64,000 nt of DNA from Pseudomonas sp. Q11 (GTDB lineage Bacteria; Pseudomonadota; Gammaproteobacteria; Pseudomonadales; Pseudomonadaceae): assembly GCF_024494355.1 (NCBI RefSeq), contig NZ_JAKNQY010000010.1, forward strand, positions 124,001-188,000, given 5' to 3'. How positions within the stretch are numbered: position 1 is the first letter of the stretch; each line of letters begins with the position of its first letter. The notes under the pieces are model-generated. The model saw only the letters and a list, made by a program, of their open reading frames with translations. It was not told the origin of the DNA and did no database searches. Below are positions 9,305 through 18,058 of the stretch, piece by piece. The translations under genes and the position numbers were made by a program.

Positions 9305-9485
9305 CGCTCCGTCCTAGGGGAGTAGTCTCCCGCGAGCGCCATGCTCGCCCGGCATACGTCAACATACTTGGTCAGCAGACCATGGCGTATGCGGCCCAAG
9401 CGTCCACGCAGATGGTCGCTGGGTTTGACAAGACCTATGACACGCACACCTTACCCGGGGCGGGAAGGCTGTACGTGTCATAGCC
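9305..9485 (+). ncRNA. yybP-ykoY manganese riboswitch
   Basis: The leader upstream of the Mn2+ exporter gene carries the two conserved segments of this aptamer: CTAGGGGAGTAG near 9314-9325 and CCCGGGGCGGGAAGGCTGT at 9454-9472. A perfect 10-bp helix CTATGACACG (9435-9444) with CGTGTCATAG (9474-9483) brackets the second segment. yybP-ykoY riboswitches sense Mn2+ and switch on Mn efflux genes, which fits the downstream GDT1-family protein. The exact 5' end is approximate. Confidence 0.85.
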
Positions 9486-9515
9486 GTGTCGACCCGCCCC
9501 TCTAGGAATCACCTG

Positions 9516-10100
9516 ATGCTGGACTCTTTCCTCGTACCTACCGCTATCGTTGCGCTCGCCGAAATCGGCGACAAGACGCAATTGCTCGCGCTTATTCTTG
9601 CGGCTCGCTTTCGCAAACCCTGGCCAATCATTGCCGGCATCGTCGCCGCGACGCTGGCCAACCATGCGGCGGCCGGGGCAGTGGGGGCCTGGGTCGGTAG
9701 TATTTTCTCGGACGCGGTCCTGCACTGGATCCTGGCGGTGAGCTTTGCCGCTACGGCACTGTGGACGTTGGTGCCGGACAAACTGGACGATGACGAAGCC
9801 AGTACGGCCCGCAAGTTCGGCCCTTTCCTGACCACGCTGATCGCGTTCTTCCTGGCGGAAATCGGTGACAAGACACAGATCGCCACGGTGATGCTCGCCG
9901 CGCAATACCCGGAGCTGTGGCTGGTGATCATCGGCACCACCGTGGGCATGTTGATTGCCAACGTGCCGGTGGTATTGGCCGGTAACTTCGCGGCTGAAAA
10001 GCTCCCCCTGACGCTGATCCGCCGGCTGGCCGCCTCGGCGTTCTTCGTCCTGGCGATCGTGGCGGTGTACAAGGCGATGCAGAGCAGTGGTTGGGTTTGA
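9516..10100 (+). CDS. mneA: TMEM165/GDT1 family Mn2+ exporter
   Basis: The 194-aa inner-membrane protein has the duplicated signature EIGDKTQ at residues 16-22 and again near 115-121, each in a three-helix repeat. This defines the UPF0016/GDT1 cation exporters. The upstream riboswitch identifies manganese as the likely cargo. The ATG at 9516 is chosen because it starts the first conserved helix. An upstream GTG-type frame extension would overlap the riboswitch. MneA is the name used for Mn-exporting members in Vibrio, so the symbol is by analogy. Confidence 0.85.
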   Translation: MLDSFLVPTAIVALAEIGDKTQLLALILAARFRKPWPIIAGIVAATLANHAAAGAVGAWVGSIFSDAVLHWILAVSFAATALWTLVPDKLDDDEASTARKFGPFLTTLIAFFLAEIGDKTQIATVMLAAQYPELWLVIIGTTVGMLIANVPVVLAGNFAAEKLPLTLIRRLAASAFFVLAIVAVYKAMQSSGWV

Positions 10101-10116
10101 TTGGGACTGATGCACG

Positions 10117-10216
10117 CTCTTGTGGCGAGGGAGTTTGCTCCCGCTGGGGTGCGAAGCAGCCCTAAGCCTTTGCGGCCGCTGCGCGACCGAGCGGGAGCAA
10201 GCTCCCTCGCCACAAG
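10117..10216. repeat. Type A REP inverted pair
   Basis: The arms CTTGTGGCGAGGGAGTTTGC and the inverted GCGGGAGCAAGCTCCCTCGCC face each other between the convergent mneA and M48 protease genes. The position fits a 3'-end hairpin for both transcripts. Confidence 0.88.
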
Positions 10217-10240
10217 AACAGTTTCATTGCATATCGATGG

Positions 10241-11056
10241 TTACTTGCGGGCCTGCTGATAAAGCGGCATTACCTTCGGAATCGCCGCCTGCAGCGACGC
10301 GATCCGGCTGCTGGACGACGGGTGGGTGCTCATGAATTCCGGTGGTGCGCCTTCCGAAGCCTTGGCCATTTTGTTCCACAACGTGATCGCGGCATTCGGG
10401 TCGTAGCCGGCACGAGCGGCCAGTTCCAGGCCGATCAGGTCGGCTTCGTTCTCATTGCCGCGGCTGTTGGGCAGGGTCATGCCATAGTTGGCCACGGTAT
10501 CGGCCAGCGCCAGGCTGTCCTGGCCCAGGCCGAACAACGCACCGGCGCCCTGCTTGGCCATTTCGATGCCGTAAGCCTTGGACATCGCTTCGCGGCCGTG
10601 CTCGCGCAAGGCGTGGGCGATTTCATGGCCGATGATCGCGGCGATTTCATCGTCAGTGAGCTTGAGTTTGTTGATCAACCCGGTATAGAAAATGATTTTG
10701 CCGCCGGGGCCGCAACTGGCGTTGAGTTCATCACTCTTGATCAGGTTCACTTCCCAGTTCCATTGCGCCGAATCCGGGCGGAACACAGGTGCCTGAGCGA
10801 TCAGCCGACTGGAGATGGCCTGGACGCGCTTGGCATCGCTACTCGTCTTGTCCAGTACACCCTTGGCGCTCGCTTCGCCCATGGTCTTTTGGTAGGACTG
10901 GGCATACATCTGGTTGACCTGGTCGGTGGACAGCATACTGAACATGTATTGCTTGCGCTCCACGCCCACGGCTCCGCCGCTGGTGGTGTTGACCGACTGG
11001 CAACCGGCAAGCAGCAGGCCCACGCTCAGTGCACTCACCATCAATATCTTGTTCAT
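10241..11056 (-). CDS. M48 family metallopeptidase lipoprotein (LoiP/YggG-like)
   Basis: This 271-aa protein has a lipobox LLAGC with Cys19, so it is probably a lipoprotein. The zinc-protease motif HEIAH is at 144-148 and the third ligand lies in ENEADLIGLE near residue 205. This matches the small periplasmic M48 proteases such as E. coli LoiP (YggG), which act in outer-membrane quality control. A single gene convergent with mneA. Confidence 0.9.
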   Translation of the reverse strand: MNKILMVSALSVGLLLAGCQSVNTTSGGAVGVERKQYMFSMLSTDQVNQMYAQSYQKTMGEASAKGVLDKTSSDAKRVQAISSRLIAQAPVFRPDSAQWNWEVNLIKSDELNASCGPGGKIIFYTGLINKLKLTDDEIAAIIGHEIAHALREHGREAMSKAYGIEMAKQGAGALFGLGQDSLALADTVANYGMTLPNSRGNENEADLIGLELAARAGYDPNAAITLWNKMAKASEGAPPEFMSTHPSSSSRIASLQAAIPKVMPLYQQARK

Positions 11057-11272
11057 GTAAGAAGCTCCCTGGAAACGTGGGCGTATCCTAGGCGCTGATT
11101 TGTATCGGCGCCAGATACACAGCGTGGATTACAGTTTTTTCAGACAGATCCTATCCCAGTCCATTTGCGACACCCACGAAGCCAAAACAGTCATCCGACG
11201 AACAGCGTCTCATGCCGGGCCACCGAAACGCCGATACAAGCTTCAGACGTCATTCCCGCGTCCGGAGCCTTT

Positions 11273-13411
11273 ATGAAATTCAAATCGATCCAGTTTTCCG
11301 TGGCCGCTCTGGCCGGCGCCATCATCCTCAGTGTGGTTGGTGCCCTGGTGCTGTACGCGCTGTTTGCCGGTGCCCGCACCCAGGAAATGGTGCAACAGCG
11401 GACCAAGGCGCAGTTCGAGCATCTGATCGAACAACGCCTCGACGCGCTGGCCCGCACCCAGGCCAGCCTGATCCAGCGGGAACTGGAGGCGCCGCTGCTG
11501 CTTGCCCGGGGCCTTGCGACCACCAACGCCTTGATGGGCATGAACGGCACGGACGGCAACGCGCAACTGAAGGTGCCCCGCGAGCAGATGATCAGCCTGC
11601 TGCGCGAAACCGTGGTGCGTAACCCCAAGATTCTCGGCGCCTACATCGGCTGGGAACCGAACGCCATTGACCACGACGACGCCAATTACGTGAACAGCCC
11701 GGTGCTGGGCATGGAAACCGACGGGCGCTTCCTGCCTTGGTGGTTTCGCAACCAGGACGGCACCCTGGGCCTGGAAAAGCTCGCCGATGTGACGGACCAG
11801 AAACTGCTGTCCACCGGCATTCGCGCCAGTGAGTACTACCTGTGTTCCCGGGACAGCCAGAAAGCCTGCGTGATCGACCCGGCGCCCTATCGCGTGGGCG
11901 ATACCATGACCATGCTCGCCTCGTTCATCGAGCCGATCATGGTCGATGGCAAGTTCCAGGGCATCGTCGGCGCCGACCTGTCGGTGAACTTCATCCAGGA
12001 CATGCTCGTCGCCGCCGACCGCAAGCTGTATGAGGGCGCCGGGGAAATGGCATTGCTCTCCAGCAATAACCGCTTGGTGGCCTTCACGAAGGACCCGTCC
12101 AAACTGGGAGAGAAGGCCAGCGACCTGCTGGACGCCAATGAACTGGATAACCTGTCCAAGCTCAGCGTCGGCGAAGTGCGTTACGACGTCGATGAAGCCC
12201 ATGGGCATATCGAGGTGTACATGCCGTTCGGCATCGGTGAAACCGAGGCCCGCTGGACGCTGATGCTGCAACTGCCACTGGATGCGGTGATGGCCGAACT
12301 GCAAGCGTTGCAGAAAGACCTGGACGCGCAGCGCCAGACCGACATCTTCGGCATGACCATGGTGGGCTTGGTGATTGCCGGCATCGGCCTGCTGGTGATC
12401 TGGCTGGTAGCCCACGGCATTGCCCGTCCCCTCAAGCAAATGGTGGCGATGCTCGATGACATCGCCCAGGGCGAAGGCGACCTGACCCGTCGCCTGGTGA
12501 GCGACCGCGCGGATGAACTGGGTGCGATCGCCAAGGGCTTCAATACCTTCCTGAGCAAGTTGCAAGGGATGATCACCCAAGTCGTCACCTCGGTGCAGAG
12601 TGTCAGCGATTCCTCGGAGCACACGGCCGACATCGCCATCCGCACCAACCAGGGCGTACACAAGCAAATGGTGGAGATCGATCAGGTCGCCACCGCCGTG
12701 CACGAGATGACCGCCACCGCCCAAGACGTGGCCCGCAACGCGACCCAGGCCGCCCAAGCCGCTGGTCACGCAGACCAGGCTGCCAGCCAGGGCATGCAGA
12801 TCGTGCGGGATACTTCCAGCTCCATCGGCGCCCTGGCGGTGGAAATCGGCAAGGCCGTGGGAGTGGTGCAGGCTCTGGCCAAGGACAGCGAGAACATCAA
12901 CGCGATTCTTACCGCCATCCGCGGAATCGCCGAACAGACCAACCTGCTGGCCCTCAACGCGGCCATCGAAGCGGCTCGCGCCGGTGAGCAGGGGCGCGGG
13001 TTTGCGGTGGTAGCCGATGAGGTGCGCAACCTGGCGCAGAAAACGCAGCAGGCCACTGAAGAAATCCAGACGATGATCCAGCAGTTGCAACAAGGCACCC
13101 GGGACGTGGTGCGGGTGATGGAAGACAGCCAGCACCGCACTGACGAAAGCGTGCAACACGCGGCGAAAGCGGCCCAGGCCCTGGAGACCATCACACAGGC
13201 CGTATCGGTGATCAACGACATGAACACCCAGATCGCCAGCGCCGCCGAGGAACAAAGCGCCGTGGCCGATGACATCAACCGAAACGTGATCAACATCGGA
13301 CAAGTGGCAAACGAAGTGGCAGGTGGCGCGGACGAGTCCAGCGCGGCCAGCGCGGATCTGACCAAACTGGCGGAGCAGCAGCGGCGGTTGATCAATCAGT
13401 TCAAGGTTTGA
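11273..13411 (+). CDS. Methyl-accepting chemotaxis protein with dCache sensor domain (PctD-like)
   Basis: The 712-aa receptor starts at the ATG at 11273, preceded by GGAG, and not at an open ATG 108 bp upstream. A first membrane helix spans about 10-32. The periplasmic dCache part (about 33-350) contains [11 protein letters not shown] and [10 protein letters not shown] second helix is followed by HAMP and a signalling domain with the conserved hairpin [20 protein letters not shown]. Gene order matches PA4633, which I recall as PctD, a choline/acetylcholine receptor. Ligand identity here is inference. Confidence 0.88.
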   Translation: MKFKSIQFSVAALAGAIILSVVGALVLYALFAGARTQEMVQQRTKAQFEHLIEQRLDALARTQASLIQRELEAPLLLARGLATTNALMGMNGTDGNAQLKVPREQMISLLRETVVRNPKILGAYIGWEPNAIDHDDANYVNSPVLGMETDGRFLPWWFRNQDGTLGLEKLADVTDQKLLSTGIRASEYYLCSRDSQKACVIDPAPYRVGDTMTMLASFIEPIMVDGKFQGIVGADLSVNFIQDMLVAADRKLYEGAGEMALLSSNNRLVAFTKDPSKLGEKASDLLDANELDNLSKLSVGEVRYDVDEAHGHIEVYMPFGIGETEARWTLMLQLPLDAVMAELQALQKDLDAQRQTDIFGMTMVGLVIAGIGLLVIWLVAHGIARPLKQMVAMLDDIAQGEGDLTRRLVSDRADELGAIAKGFNTFLSKLQGMITQVVTSVQSVSDSSEHTADIAIRTNQGVHKQMVEIDQVATAVHEMTATAQDVARNATQAAQAAGHADQAASQGMQIVRDTSSSIGALAVEIGKAVGVVQALAKDSENINAILTAIRGIAEQTNLLALNAAIEAARAGEQGRGFAVVADEVRNLAQKTQQATEEIQTMIQQLQQGTRDVVRVMEDSQHRTDESVQHAAKAAQALETITQAVSVINDMNTQIASAAEEQSAVADDINRNVINIGQVANEVAGGADESSAASADLTKLAEQQRRLINQFKV

Positions 13412-13421
13412 TCCAAGGGCC

Positions 13422-13517
13422 CCATCGCGAGCAGGCTCGCTCCCACAGGGGGGTGTGGGTGTTCACAGACGTTGTGTTCACCGTCAATCCTCTGTGGGAG
13501 CGAGCCTGCTCGCGATG
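13422..13517. repeat. Type B REP inverted pair
   Basis: The arms ATCGCGAGCAGGCTCGCTCC and GGAGCGAGCCTGCTCGCGAT are inverted about a 50-bp centre, between the convergent chemoreceptor and YedK-like genes. Confidence 0.88.
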
Positions 13518-13541
13518 AGGCCAGCACAGGCGCCTCAACAC

Positions 13542-14165
13542 TCAAGCCGGGGTCAGGCACTCCGGCCCGTTGAGCTTCGGATCATTGACCATGTTCGCCA
13601 ACACCCGCTCGCGCAATGCCGCCGGCTCACTGGCCAGCAAGCCTTGCAATACATGCAAGGGCGTCTCGGGATCGAGCCACAGGCGCTGGCCCTCTTCATC
13701 CAGAATCAACGGCCGGCGCTGCCCTGCCGCCGGCTGGGTGATGACCGCGGTGCTCAACCACACCTGCTCCTGCACCGGATAAGCTTCCCAGATCGCCGCG
13801 AAAAACAGCGACGAGCCCTCCCCCGGCGTCAGCCAGTACGGACGCTTGCGCGTGCCGCCGCGCCATTCATAGAAGCCGTTGGCCGGCAGCAGACAGCGGC
13901 GCAGGCGCAGGGCTTCACGGAACATGGGTTGCTCGGCCACGGTTTCGGCCCGGGCGTGGGCAGGCGTACGGGACAGGTCGGTCAGCCATGGCGGCGTAAG
14001 GCCCCAGCGGGCCCGGGCCAGTTCGCGCTGCCCCTCAGCACCGGCGCGCAGCATCAATACCGAATCGTTGGGCGAAATATTCCATTGGGCCTTCTGGTCG
14101 GCGGGAAAGCCGGGCAAGGCCGCAAAGGCAGGGTTCCAGCGAAACAGGGCATAACGTCCACACAT
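13542..14165 (-). CDS. YedK/HMCES (SRAP) family protein with altered active site
   Basis: The 207-aa protein belongs to the SRAP family, which crosslinks abasic sites in single-stranded DNA through Cys2. Cys2 (MCGRYA) and the active-site Glu in NGFYEWR are present. Two other residues used by E. coli YedK are not. The NAR(V/A)ET Asn is His here (PAHARAET). The segment holding the catalytic His (IHDRRP in YedK) is shortened to GQRRPLIL with no His. So it may crosslink but not release, or have another role. It is a single gene convergent with the chemoreceptor. Confidence 0.85.
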   Translation of the reverse strand: MCGRYALFRWNPAFAALPGFPADQKAQWNISPNDSVLMLRAGAEGQRELARARWGLTPPWLTDLSRTPAHARAETVAEQPMFREALRLRRCLLPANGFYEWRGGTRKRPYWLTPGEGSSLFFAAIWEAYPVQEQVWLSTAVITQPAAGQRRPLILDEEGQRLWLDPETPLHVLQGLLASEPAALRERVLANMVNDPKLNGPECLTPA

Positions 14166-14200
14166 GGGGCAACACGACTCTTGATCAAACGGTCGTCAGC

Positions 14201-14461
14201 CTAACAGACCAATGTGCCGGGGTAACTGTCCGGTTCATCGCCGGGCAATGGCAGCGCGGCATTGTAGGCGGCGATCAGTTCCCTGGCGTATTGCGCCTGG
14301 TCGTCCTCCACCGCCAGCCCCAGCAGGCCGTACATCGGCAACTCGCCAGCACCGCCCACCAGATCACGGCCCACCAGGTGCGCCGTGATGCCTTCGCTGG
14401 CGAGCATGCCCTGGAGCAGCTCACCTTCCATCAGGTTTTCCAGCTCGTAGATTCGCTGCAT
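14201..14461 (-). CDS. DUF2007 domain protein (putative signal-transducing protein)
   Basis: The 86-aa soluble protein matches the DUF2007 pattern: N-terminal RIYELENLMEGELLQGMLAS, then a short conserved core GxLPxYGLLGLAVxxDQ. These proteins resemble PII-like or ACT-like small ferredoxin folds and have no known activity. It follows the CPXCG protein gene by 12 bp on the same strand, so the two are probably cotranscribed. Confidence 0.8.
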   Translation of the reverse strand: MQRIYELENLMEGELLQGMLASEGITAHLVGRDLVGGAGELPMYGLLGLAVEDDQAQYARELIAAYNAALPLPGDEPDSYPGTLVC

Positions 14462-14473
14462 GGACGTCCCCCA

Positions 14474-14656
14474 TCATTCGTTTTCACTGAAGACTTCCAG
14501 ATGCCATTCTTCATCGTGCACCTGCAGGACAAACGTTATCGGTCGGCAACAGACCTGACAGTCCTCGATATAGGTCTGATCGCCGCCGGACAGGTCCACC
14601 AACGTTTCCACTTCCTCACCACAATACGGACATTCATACGGAGCGGTTTCCAGCAT
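14474..14656 (-). CDS. CPXCG motif-containing cysteine-rich protein
   Basis: This is a 60-aa protein with two Cys pairs, CPYCG at about residues 9-13 and CQVCC near 33-37, which form a zinc-ribbon-like fold. The rest is acidic. Proteins with this layout are conserved in gamma-proteobacteria with unknown function. It is first of a two-gene unit with the DUF2007 gene and divergent from the acyltransferase gene. Confidence 0.85.
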   Translation of the reverse strand: MLETAPYECPYCGEEVETLVDLSGGDQTYIEDCQVCCRPITFVLQVHDEEWHLEVFSENE

Positions 14657-14798
14657 CGCGGTCTCCCAGGTGACTTGTGCGTATAATCGCCGGTCTGTTT
14701 GCAGGGCTATTTTTGTCTGGCTTATCTTCCAGGCCGTGCCCTGTCGGTTTTTCGATCGAACCTTTACTTACCCTAGCCGTTTCCTACAAGAGAGCATG

Positions 14799-15962
14799 AT
14801 GGGCGAATTCGATGCCATCCGACCTTATGACGACAGCGAAGTCCCAGCGGTGCTGGCGCGGCTGCTCGGCGACAAGGCGTTTCTAGATATCCTCACCCAC
14901 TTCCGCTTCCCACGCCTGGCCGGGGCTTTCGGCTGGATGCTCAAGCCTCTTATAGCGCAAAGGTTGCGTCGTGAGTTCGCCGGTGTGACATCGGTCGCCA
15001 CTTTGCAGGACAAGGTGGAGTTCTATGTCGACCACACGATTGAGCGCGCCACCGATGGTGTGACCTACACCGGGGTGGAGCAATTCAAATCCGGCAGCGC
15101 GTACCTGTTCATCGCCAACCACCGCGACATCGTGATGGATCCCGCGTTCGTCAACTACGCCGTGTACCACGCAGGGCTGCCGACCCCGCGCATCGCCATC
15201 GGTGATAACTTGCTGCAAAAGCCCTTTGTCAGCGATCTGATGCGCCTGAACAAAAGCTTTATCGTGCACCGGTCCATCACGGGGCGACGGGAAAAAATGG
15301 CCGCGTACCAGTTGCTCTCGGCGTACATCAATCACTCGATCCGCAACGACTGCGCCTCGATCTGGATTGCCCAGGCCGAGGGCCGGGCCAAGGACGGTGA
15401 CGACCGCACCGAATCGGCGATCCTCAAGATGTTCCACATGAGCCGCAAGGACGAACCGTTCGGCGAGGTCATCCAGTCGCTGAACCTCACACCAGTGTCC
15501 ATCAGCTACGAATACGACCCGTGCGACCAGGCCAAGGCCCGCGAGCTGTACATCCGCGCCACCACCGGCACCTACACCAAGGTACCGGGCGAGGACGACG
15601 TGAGCATCGCCAAGGGCATAACCGGCTACAAGGGCCGGGTCCACGTGAACTTCGCCGCGCCGATCACCGAGCTGTTCGAGGACACCAAGCAACTGGCCCA
15701 GGAAATGGACCGGCAGATTCTCGGCGGCTACCGCCTGTTCCCGGTGCATTACCTGGCTTACGCCCAATGGGCCGACGCCGACCCGCAGTTGCAGGTGCCG
15801 ACAGCGGCCCAGGTATTCGGCGCCGACGAACTGGCCAAGGCCCAGGAAGAATGGCAACGCCGGCTGGACGCTTGCCCGCCTGAGCACCGGCCGTTCCTGG
15901 TGCTGCAATATGCGACGCCGGTGCGCAATCAGTATCGGGTCAAGGCAGGGTTGGCGCTTTAA
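14799..15962 (+). CDS. 1-acylglycerol-3-phosphate O-acyltransferase family protein
   Basis: The 387-aa protein carries the acyltransferase motif NHRDIVMDP (HxxxxD) near residue 108 and a later conserved acidic EGRAKDGDDR segment. This places it in the PlsC/PlsB-like glycerolipid acyltransferases, which transfer acyl chains to (lyso)phospholipid precursors at the inner membrane. Two adjacent ATGs (14796, 14799) follow AAGAGAG. The second has better spacing and gives MGEFDAIRP. The exact substrate is not readable from the sequence. Confidence 0.82.
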   Translation: MGEFDAIRPYDDSEVPAVLARLLGDKAFLDILTHFRFPRLAGAFGWMLKPLIAQRLRREFAGVTSVATLQDKVEFYVDHTIERATDGVTYTGVEQFKSGSAYLFIANHRDIVMDPAFVNYAVYHAGLPTPRIAIGDNLLQKPFVSDLMRLNKSFIVHRSITGRREKMAAYQLLSAYINHSIRNDCASIWIAQAEGRAKDGDDRTESAILKMFHMSRKDEPFGEVIQSLNLTPVSISYEYDPCDQAKARELYIRATTGTYTKVPGEDDVSIAKGITGYKGRVHVNFAAPITELFEDTKQLAQEMDRQILGGYRLFPVHYLAYAQWADADPQLQVPTAAQVFGADELAKAQEEWQRRLDACPPEHRPFLVLQYATPVRNQYRVKAGLAL

Positions 15963-15974
15963 GCGCCACCAGTC

Positions 15975-16047
15975 AAAAAGATCGAAGCCTTCGGCGGTTC
16001 CATGGATCGATGTTCATCTTGGAGCTGCCGAAGGCTGCGATCTTTTT
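15975..16047. repeat. Type C REP inverted pair, terminator-like
   Basis: AAAGATCGAAGCCTTCGGCGG and the inverted GCCGAAGGCTGCGATCTTTTTT form a strong hairpin with a T-run on the plus strand. It lies between the convergent acyltransferase and the small membrane-protein gene and probably serves as a terminator of the former. Confidence 0.8.
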
Positions 16048-16053
16048 TATCCA

Positions 16054-16335
16054 TCAGAACTGTGTGCTGACCCACGACACCAGCAGTGCCAGTCCCAGGC
16101 AGGCAAAACCGAAACGGTAGAAAAACCGGTTCATGCGCTGGGTCGCCAGGTCGAGCAAGGCTTCGAATCGCTCCTCACCGTCACCTTTACGCGCCTCAAG
16201 ACAGGCCCGCGCCCGTTGTTCACGGCGGCGCGTGGCATGCAGCACCCAGCCGCCGGGGCAGGCAAACAACAAGGCGAGCAGGTTGATCAGTTTGGCGGGG
16301 TGAGCAGCGAATAACGAAAACAAATGCAGCGACAT
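16054..16335 (-). CDS. Small membrane protein of unknown function
   Basis: The 93-aa product has two hydrophobic segments, about residues 14-32 and 70-90, joined by a very basic loop (RRREQRARA). The ATG at 16335 is chosen because GAGG lies 6 bp before it. An ATG 12 bp earlier has no such site. No family was recognised. It looks like a conserved Pseudomonas small inner-membrane protein with both ends on one side. Confidence 0.6.
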   Translation of the reverse strand: MSLHLFSLFAAHPAKLINLLALLFACPGGWVLHATRRREQRARACLEARKGDGEERFEALLDLATQRMNRFFYRFGFACLGLALLVSWVSTQF

Positions 16336-16469
16336 CACAAACCTCAAGCAATAGACGGACAGGACGCGCCCGAAACCTACGAACGGTGCGAATTCTACCG
16401 AAAGCTCCCTCGCCTACTGCACTTTTTCCGACCAATAACGATGCACTTGCCCTGCAATGCCATGTTCCT

Positions 16470-16602
16470 TTGTGGCGAGGGAGCTTGCTCCCGCTGGGGT
16501 GCGAAGCGCCCCCAATGAAGCTGAGGCAATCAACCTGAGACACCGCAGCGACACGTTTGGGGCTGCTGTGCAGCCCAGCGGGAGCAAGCTCCCTCGCCAC
16601 AG
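16470..16602. repeat. Type A REP inverted pair
   Basis: TGTGGCGAGGGAGCTTGCTCC and its inverted copy GGAGCAAGCTCCCTCGCCACA enclose about 90 bp. It lies between the divergent small membrane-protein gene and the 68-aa gene, so it is near promoters and not at a 3' end. Confidence 0.88.
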
Positions 16603-16697
16603 GATCCGCCAGCAAGCCTCGGGTTAATTTTTCACGTCACGGTTCCGTCATCTGGATAGGCCACCCTGTCGCCCTTCAAACCTGCCCGGAACCCACC

Positions 16698-16904
16698 ATG
16701 CTCCACGCCGAAAACCAGGATCGTCTCTATCTCATCAACCCGAGCGACGAGCAACAGAACCTCGTCGGCAGCCTGTCTTTCAACGTGCAGGACCGGCATT
16801 GGCTGGTGTATTGCGCCCTCGGCGGCCACCAACACGCCGACCTGCCCGAGGCAGACCTGTTGACCGGAATCAGTGTGCTGGAGTTGTATTCAGAGGCTGC
16901 ATGA
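16698..16904 (+). CDS. Small conserved hypothetical protein
   Basis: The 68-aa soluble protein begins MLHAENQDRLYLINPSDEQ and ends LLTGISVLELYSEAA. The upstream part of the same frame runs through a REP element, so the ATG at 16698 is taken as the start. No family was recognised. By position it corresponds to the PA4638 region, where PAO1 also has a small hypothetical gene, as far as I recall. Confidence 0.6.
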   Translation: MLHAENQDRLYLINPSDEQQNLVGSLSFNVQDRHWLVYCALGGHQHADLPEADLLTGISVLELYSEAA

Positions 16905-16927
16905 AGGTTTCTTGCTTGCAAAAAAAC

Positions 16928-17016
16928 CTGTGGGAGCGAGCCTGCTCGCGATAGCGGAGTGTCAGTCACCTCAATATTGACTGATCCGCCATCGCGAGCA
17001 GGCTCGCTCCCACAGG
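16928..17016. repeat. Type B REP inverted pair
   Basis: CTGTGGGAGCGAGCCTGCTC and its inverted copy lie between the convergent 68-aa gene and the YajG lipoprotein gene. Confidence 0.88.
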
Positions 17017-17034
17017 GGGCACGGGACGTATTAC

Positions 17035-17619
17035 TTACTCAGCCAGCACCTGACCGATGCTCGGGTCCTTGAACAGGCGTGTCAGGGCGTCGCTCAACAC
17101 GTCGCTGACCAGCTTGGTGTTGGTGTCCTGGTTAGGCGCCATACCGAAACGCTGGTCCAGCGAAGCACCATAACGACCGCTGTAGCGACGATTGGCGTTC
17201 TGCACCTCGGAACGGAAGGTCGCGCCGATGGTGGCTTCGGTCACATACATGCCTTCCTTGGGCGACTGGTACTTGAGCTCGGCCAGGGTAACGGTCAGTT
17301 GCGGTGCATTCATCGCGTTGGCAGTGGGGGTGAAGCCCAGCAAACGCACCGCCGCTTCGGCCTGGGCCTGCAGCTTGGGCAGGATCTGCTCACCCTGCAC
17401 CGTGATCACGCTGGTTTCCGGGTACAGCCCGCCGCGAGTGCCGAGGGTCGGCGACGGGCGACCGTCCACCACCCGCACCACCACCGGCTGACCGCGTCCT
17501 ACAGGCGCCAGCTGGGCGTTGAGCTTGGGCTCCGGGTTAAGTTGTTGCGGGCTGTGGGCGCAGCCGACGAGGGCCAGACTGGTCACAGCGATCAAACCGA
17601 ACAACAGGCGTTGCAACAT
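17035..17619 (-). CDS. YajG family lipoprotein
   Basis: The 194-aa protein starts MLQRLLFGL and has a lipobox ALVGC with Cys at about residue 20. The body contains VVVRVVDGRPSPTLGTRGG, typical of the YajG family of outer-membrane lipoproteins (E. coli YajG sits beside ampG). The ATG at 17619 is chosen because it gives a proper signal sequence; the open frame extends further upstream. Function is unknown. Apparently a single gene. Confidence 0.85.
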   Translation of the reverse strand: MLQRLLFGLIAVTSLALVGCAHSPQQLNPEPKLNAQLAPVGRGQPVVVRVVDGRPSPTLGTRGGLYPETSVITVQGEQILPKLQAQAEAAVRLLGFTPTANAMNAPQLTVTLAELKYQSPKEGMYVTEATIGATFRSEVQNANRRYSGRYGASLDQRFGMAPNQDTNTKLVSDVLSDALTRLFKDPSIGQVLAE

Positions 17620-17824
17620 GCTCTTCTCTCCAGAATCGGGCACAAACAGGCCCGCAGTATAGCGGTGCGCCATGGCGCTGAACTAGCGCTGCACGATGAA
17701 TACTCAAATGTCTGACACGGCGTGGGAAAACCGGCTCTTGTCATGGCATTGTCATGATCCTTACACCGGCGTGTCATGGCCCCCTGTCAGCCTTGTCACA
17801 AGCTCTCCGACACGGTGTCCGACC

Positions 17825-18058
17825 ATGCGTTTTCTCATTTCCCTGTTCACCCCGCGCCCACAGCACCGCTGCTTCGCCTTGCTGGACCGCGACGGTCGTT
17901 GCCAGGCATTCAAGCAATGCAGCCTGCAGCCCATGGGCGAAGGTTGGGTGGAAATCGAAGAGATCCGTCTGAACTGGCTGCACCAGCCATTGCCCGCCAG
18001 CGCCCGCGTGCAAACCCTTGGCCCTCGCCCACGCAACCGTCAACTGTTGGCCGTCTGA
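17825..18058 (+). CDS. Small conserved hypothetical protein upstream of mqo
   Basis: The 77-aa basic protein begins MRFLISLFTPRPQHRCFALL and contains an Asp-Arg-Asp-Gly turn, then a Trp-rich stretch (GWVEIEEIRLNWLHQPLP). It has no signal peptide and no recognised family. The chosen ATG starts the compact coding part. Codon use looks like that of the neighbours. It is probably a real Pseudomonas gene, but the start is uncertain. Confidence 0.55.
   Translation: MRFLISLFTPRPQHRCFALLDRDGRCQAFKQCSLQPMGEGWVEIEEIRLNWLHQPLPASARVQTLGPRPRNRQLLAV

Noticed and set aside
11243..13303. A 686-codon minus-strand open frame opposite the dCache chemoreceptor
   Set aside because: The plus-strand protein has complete sensor, HAMP and signalling motifs; the antisense frame is His-rich with no motif.
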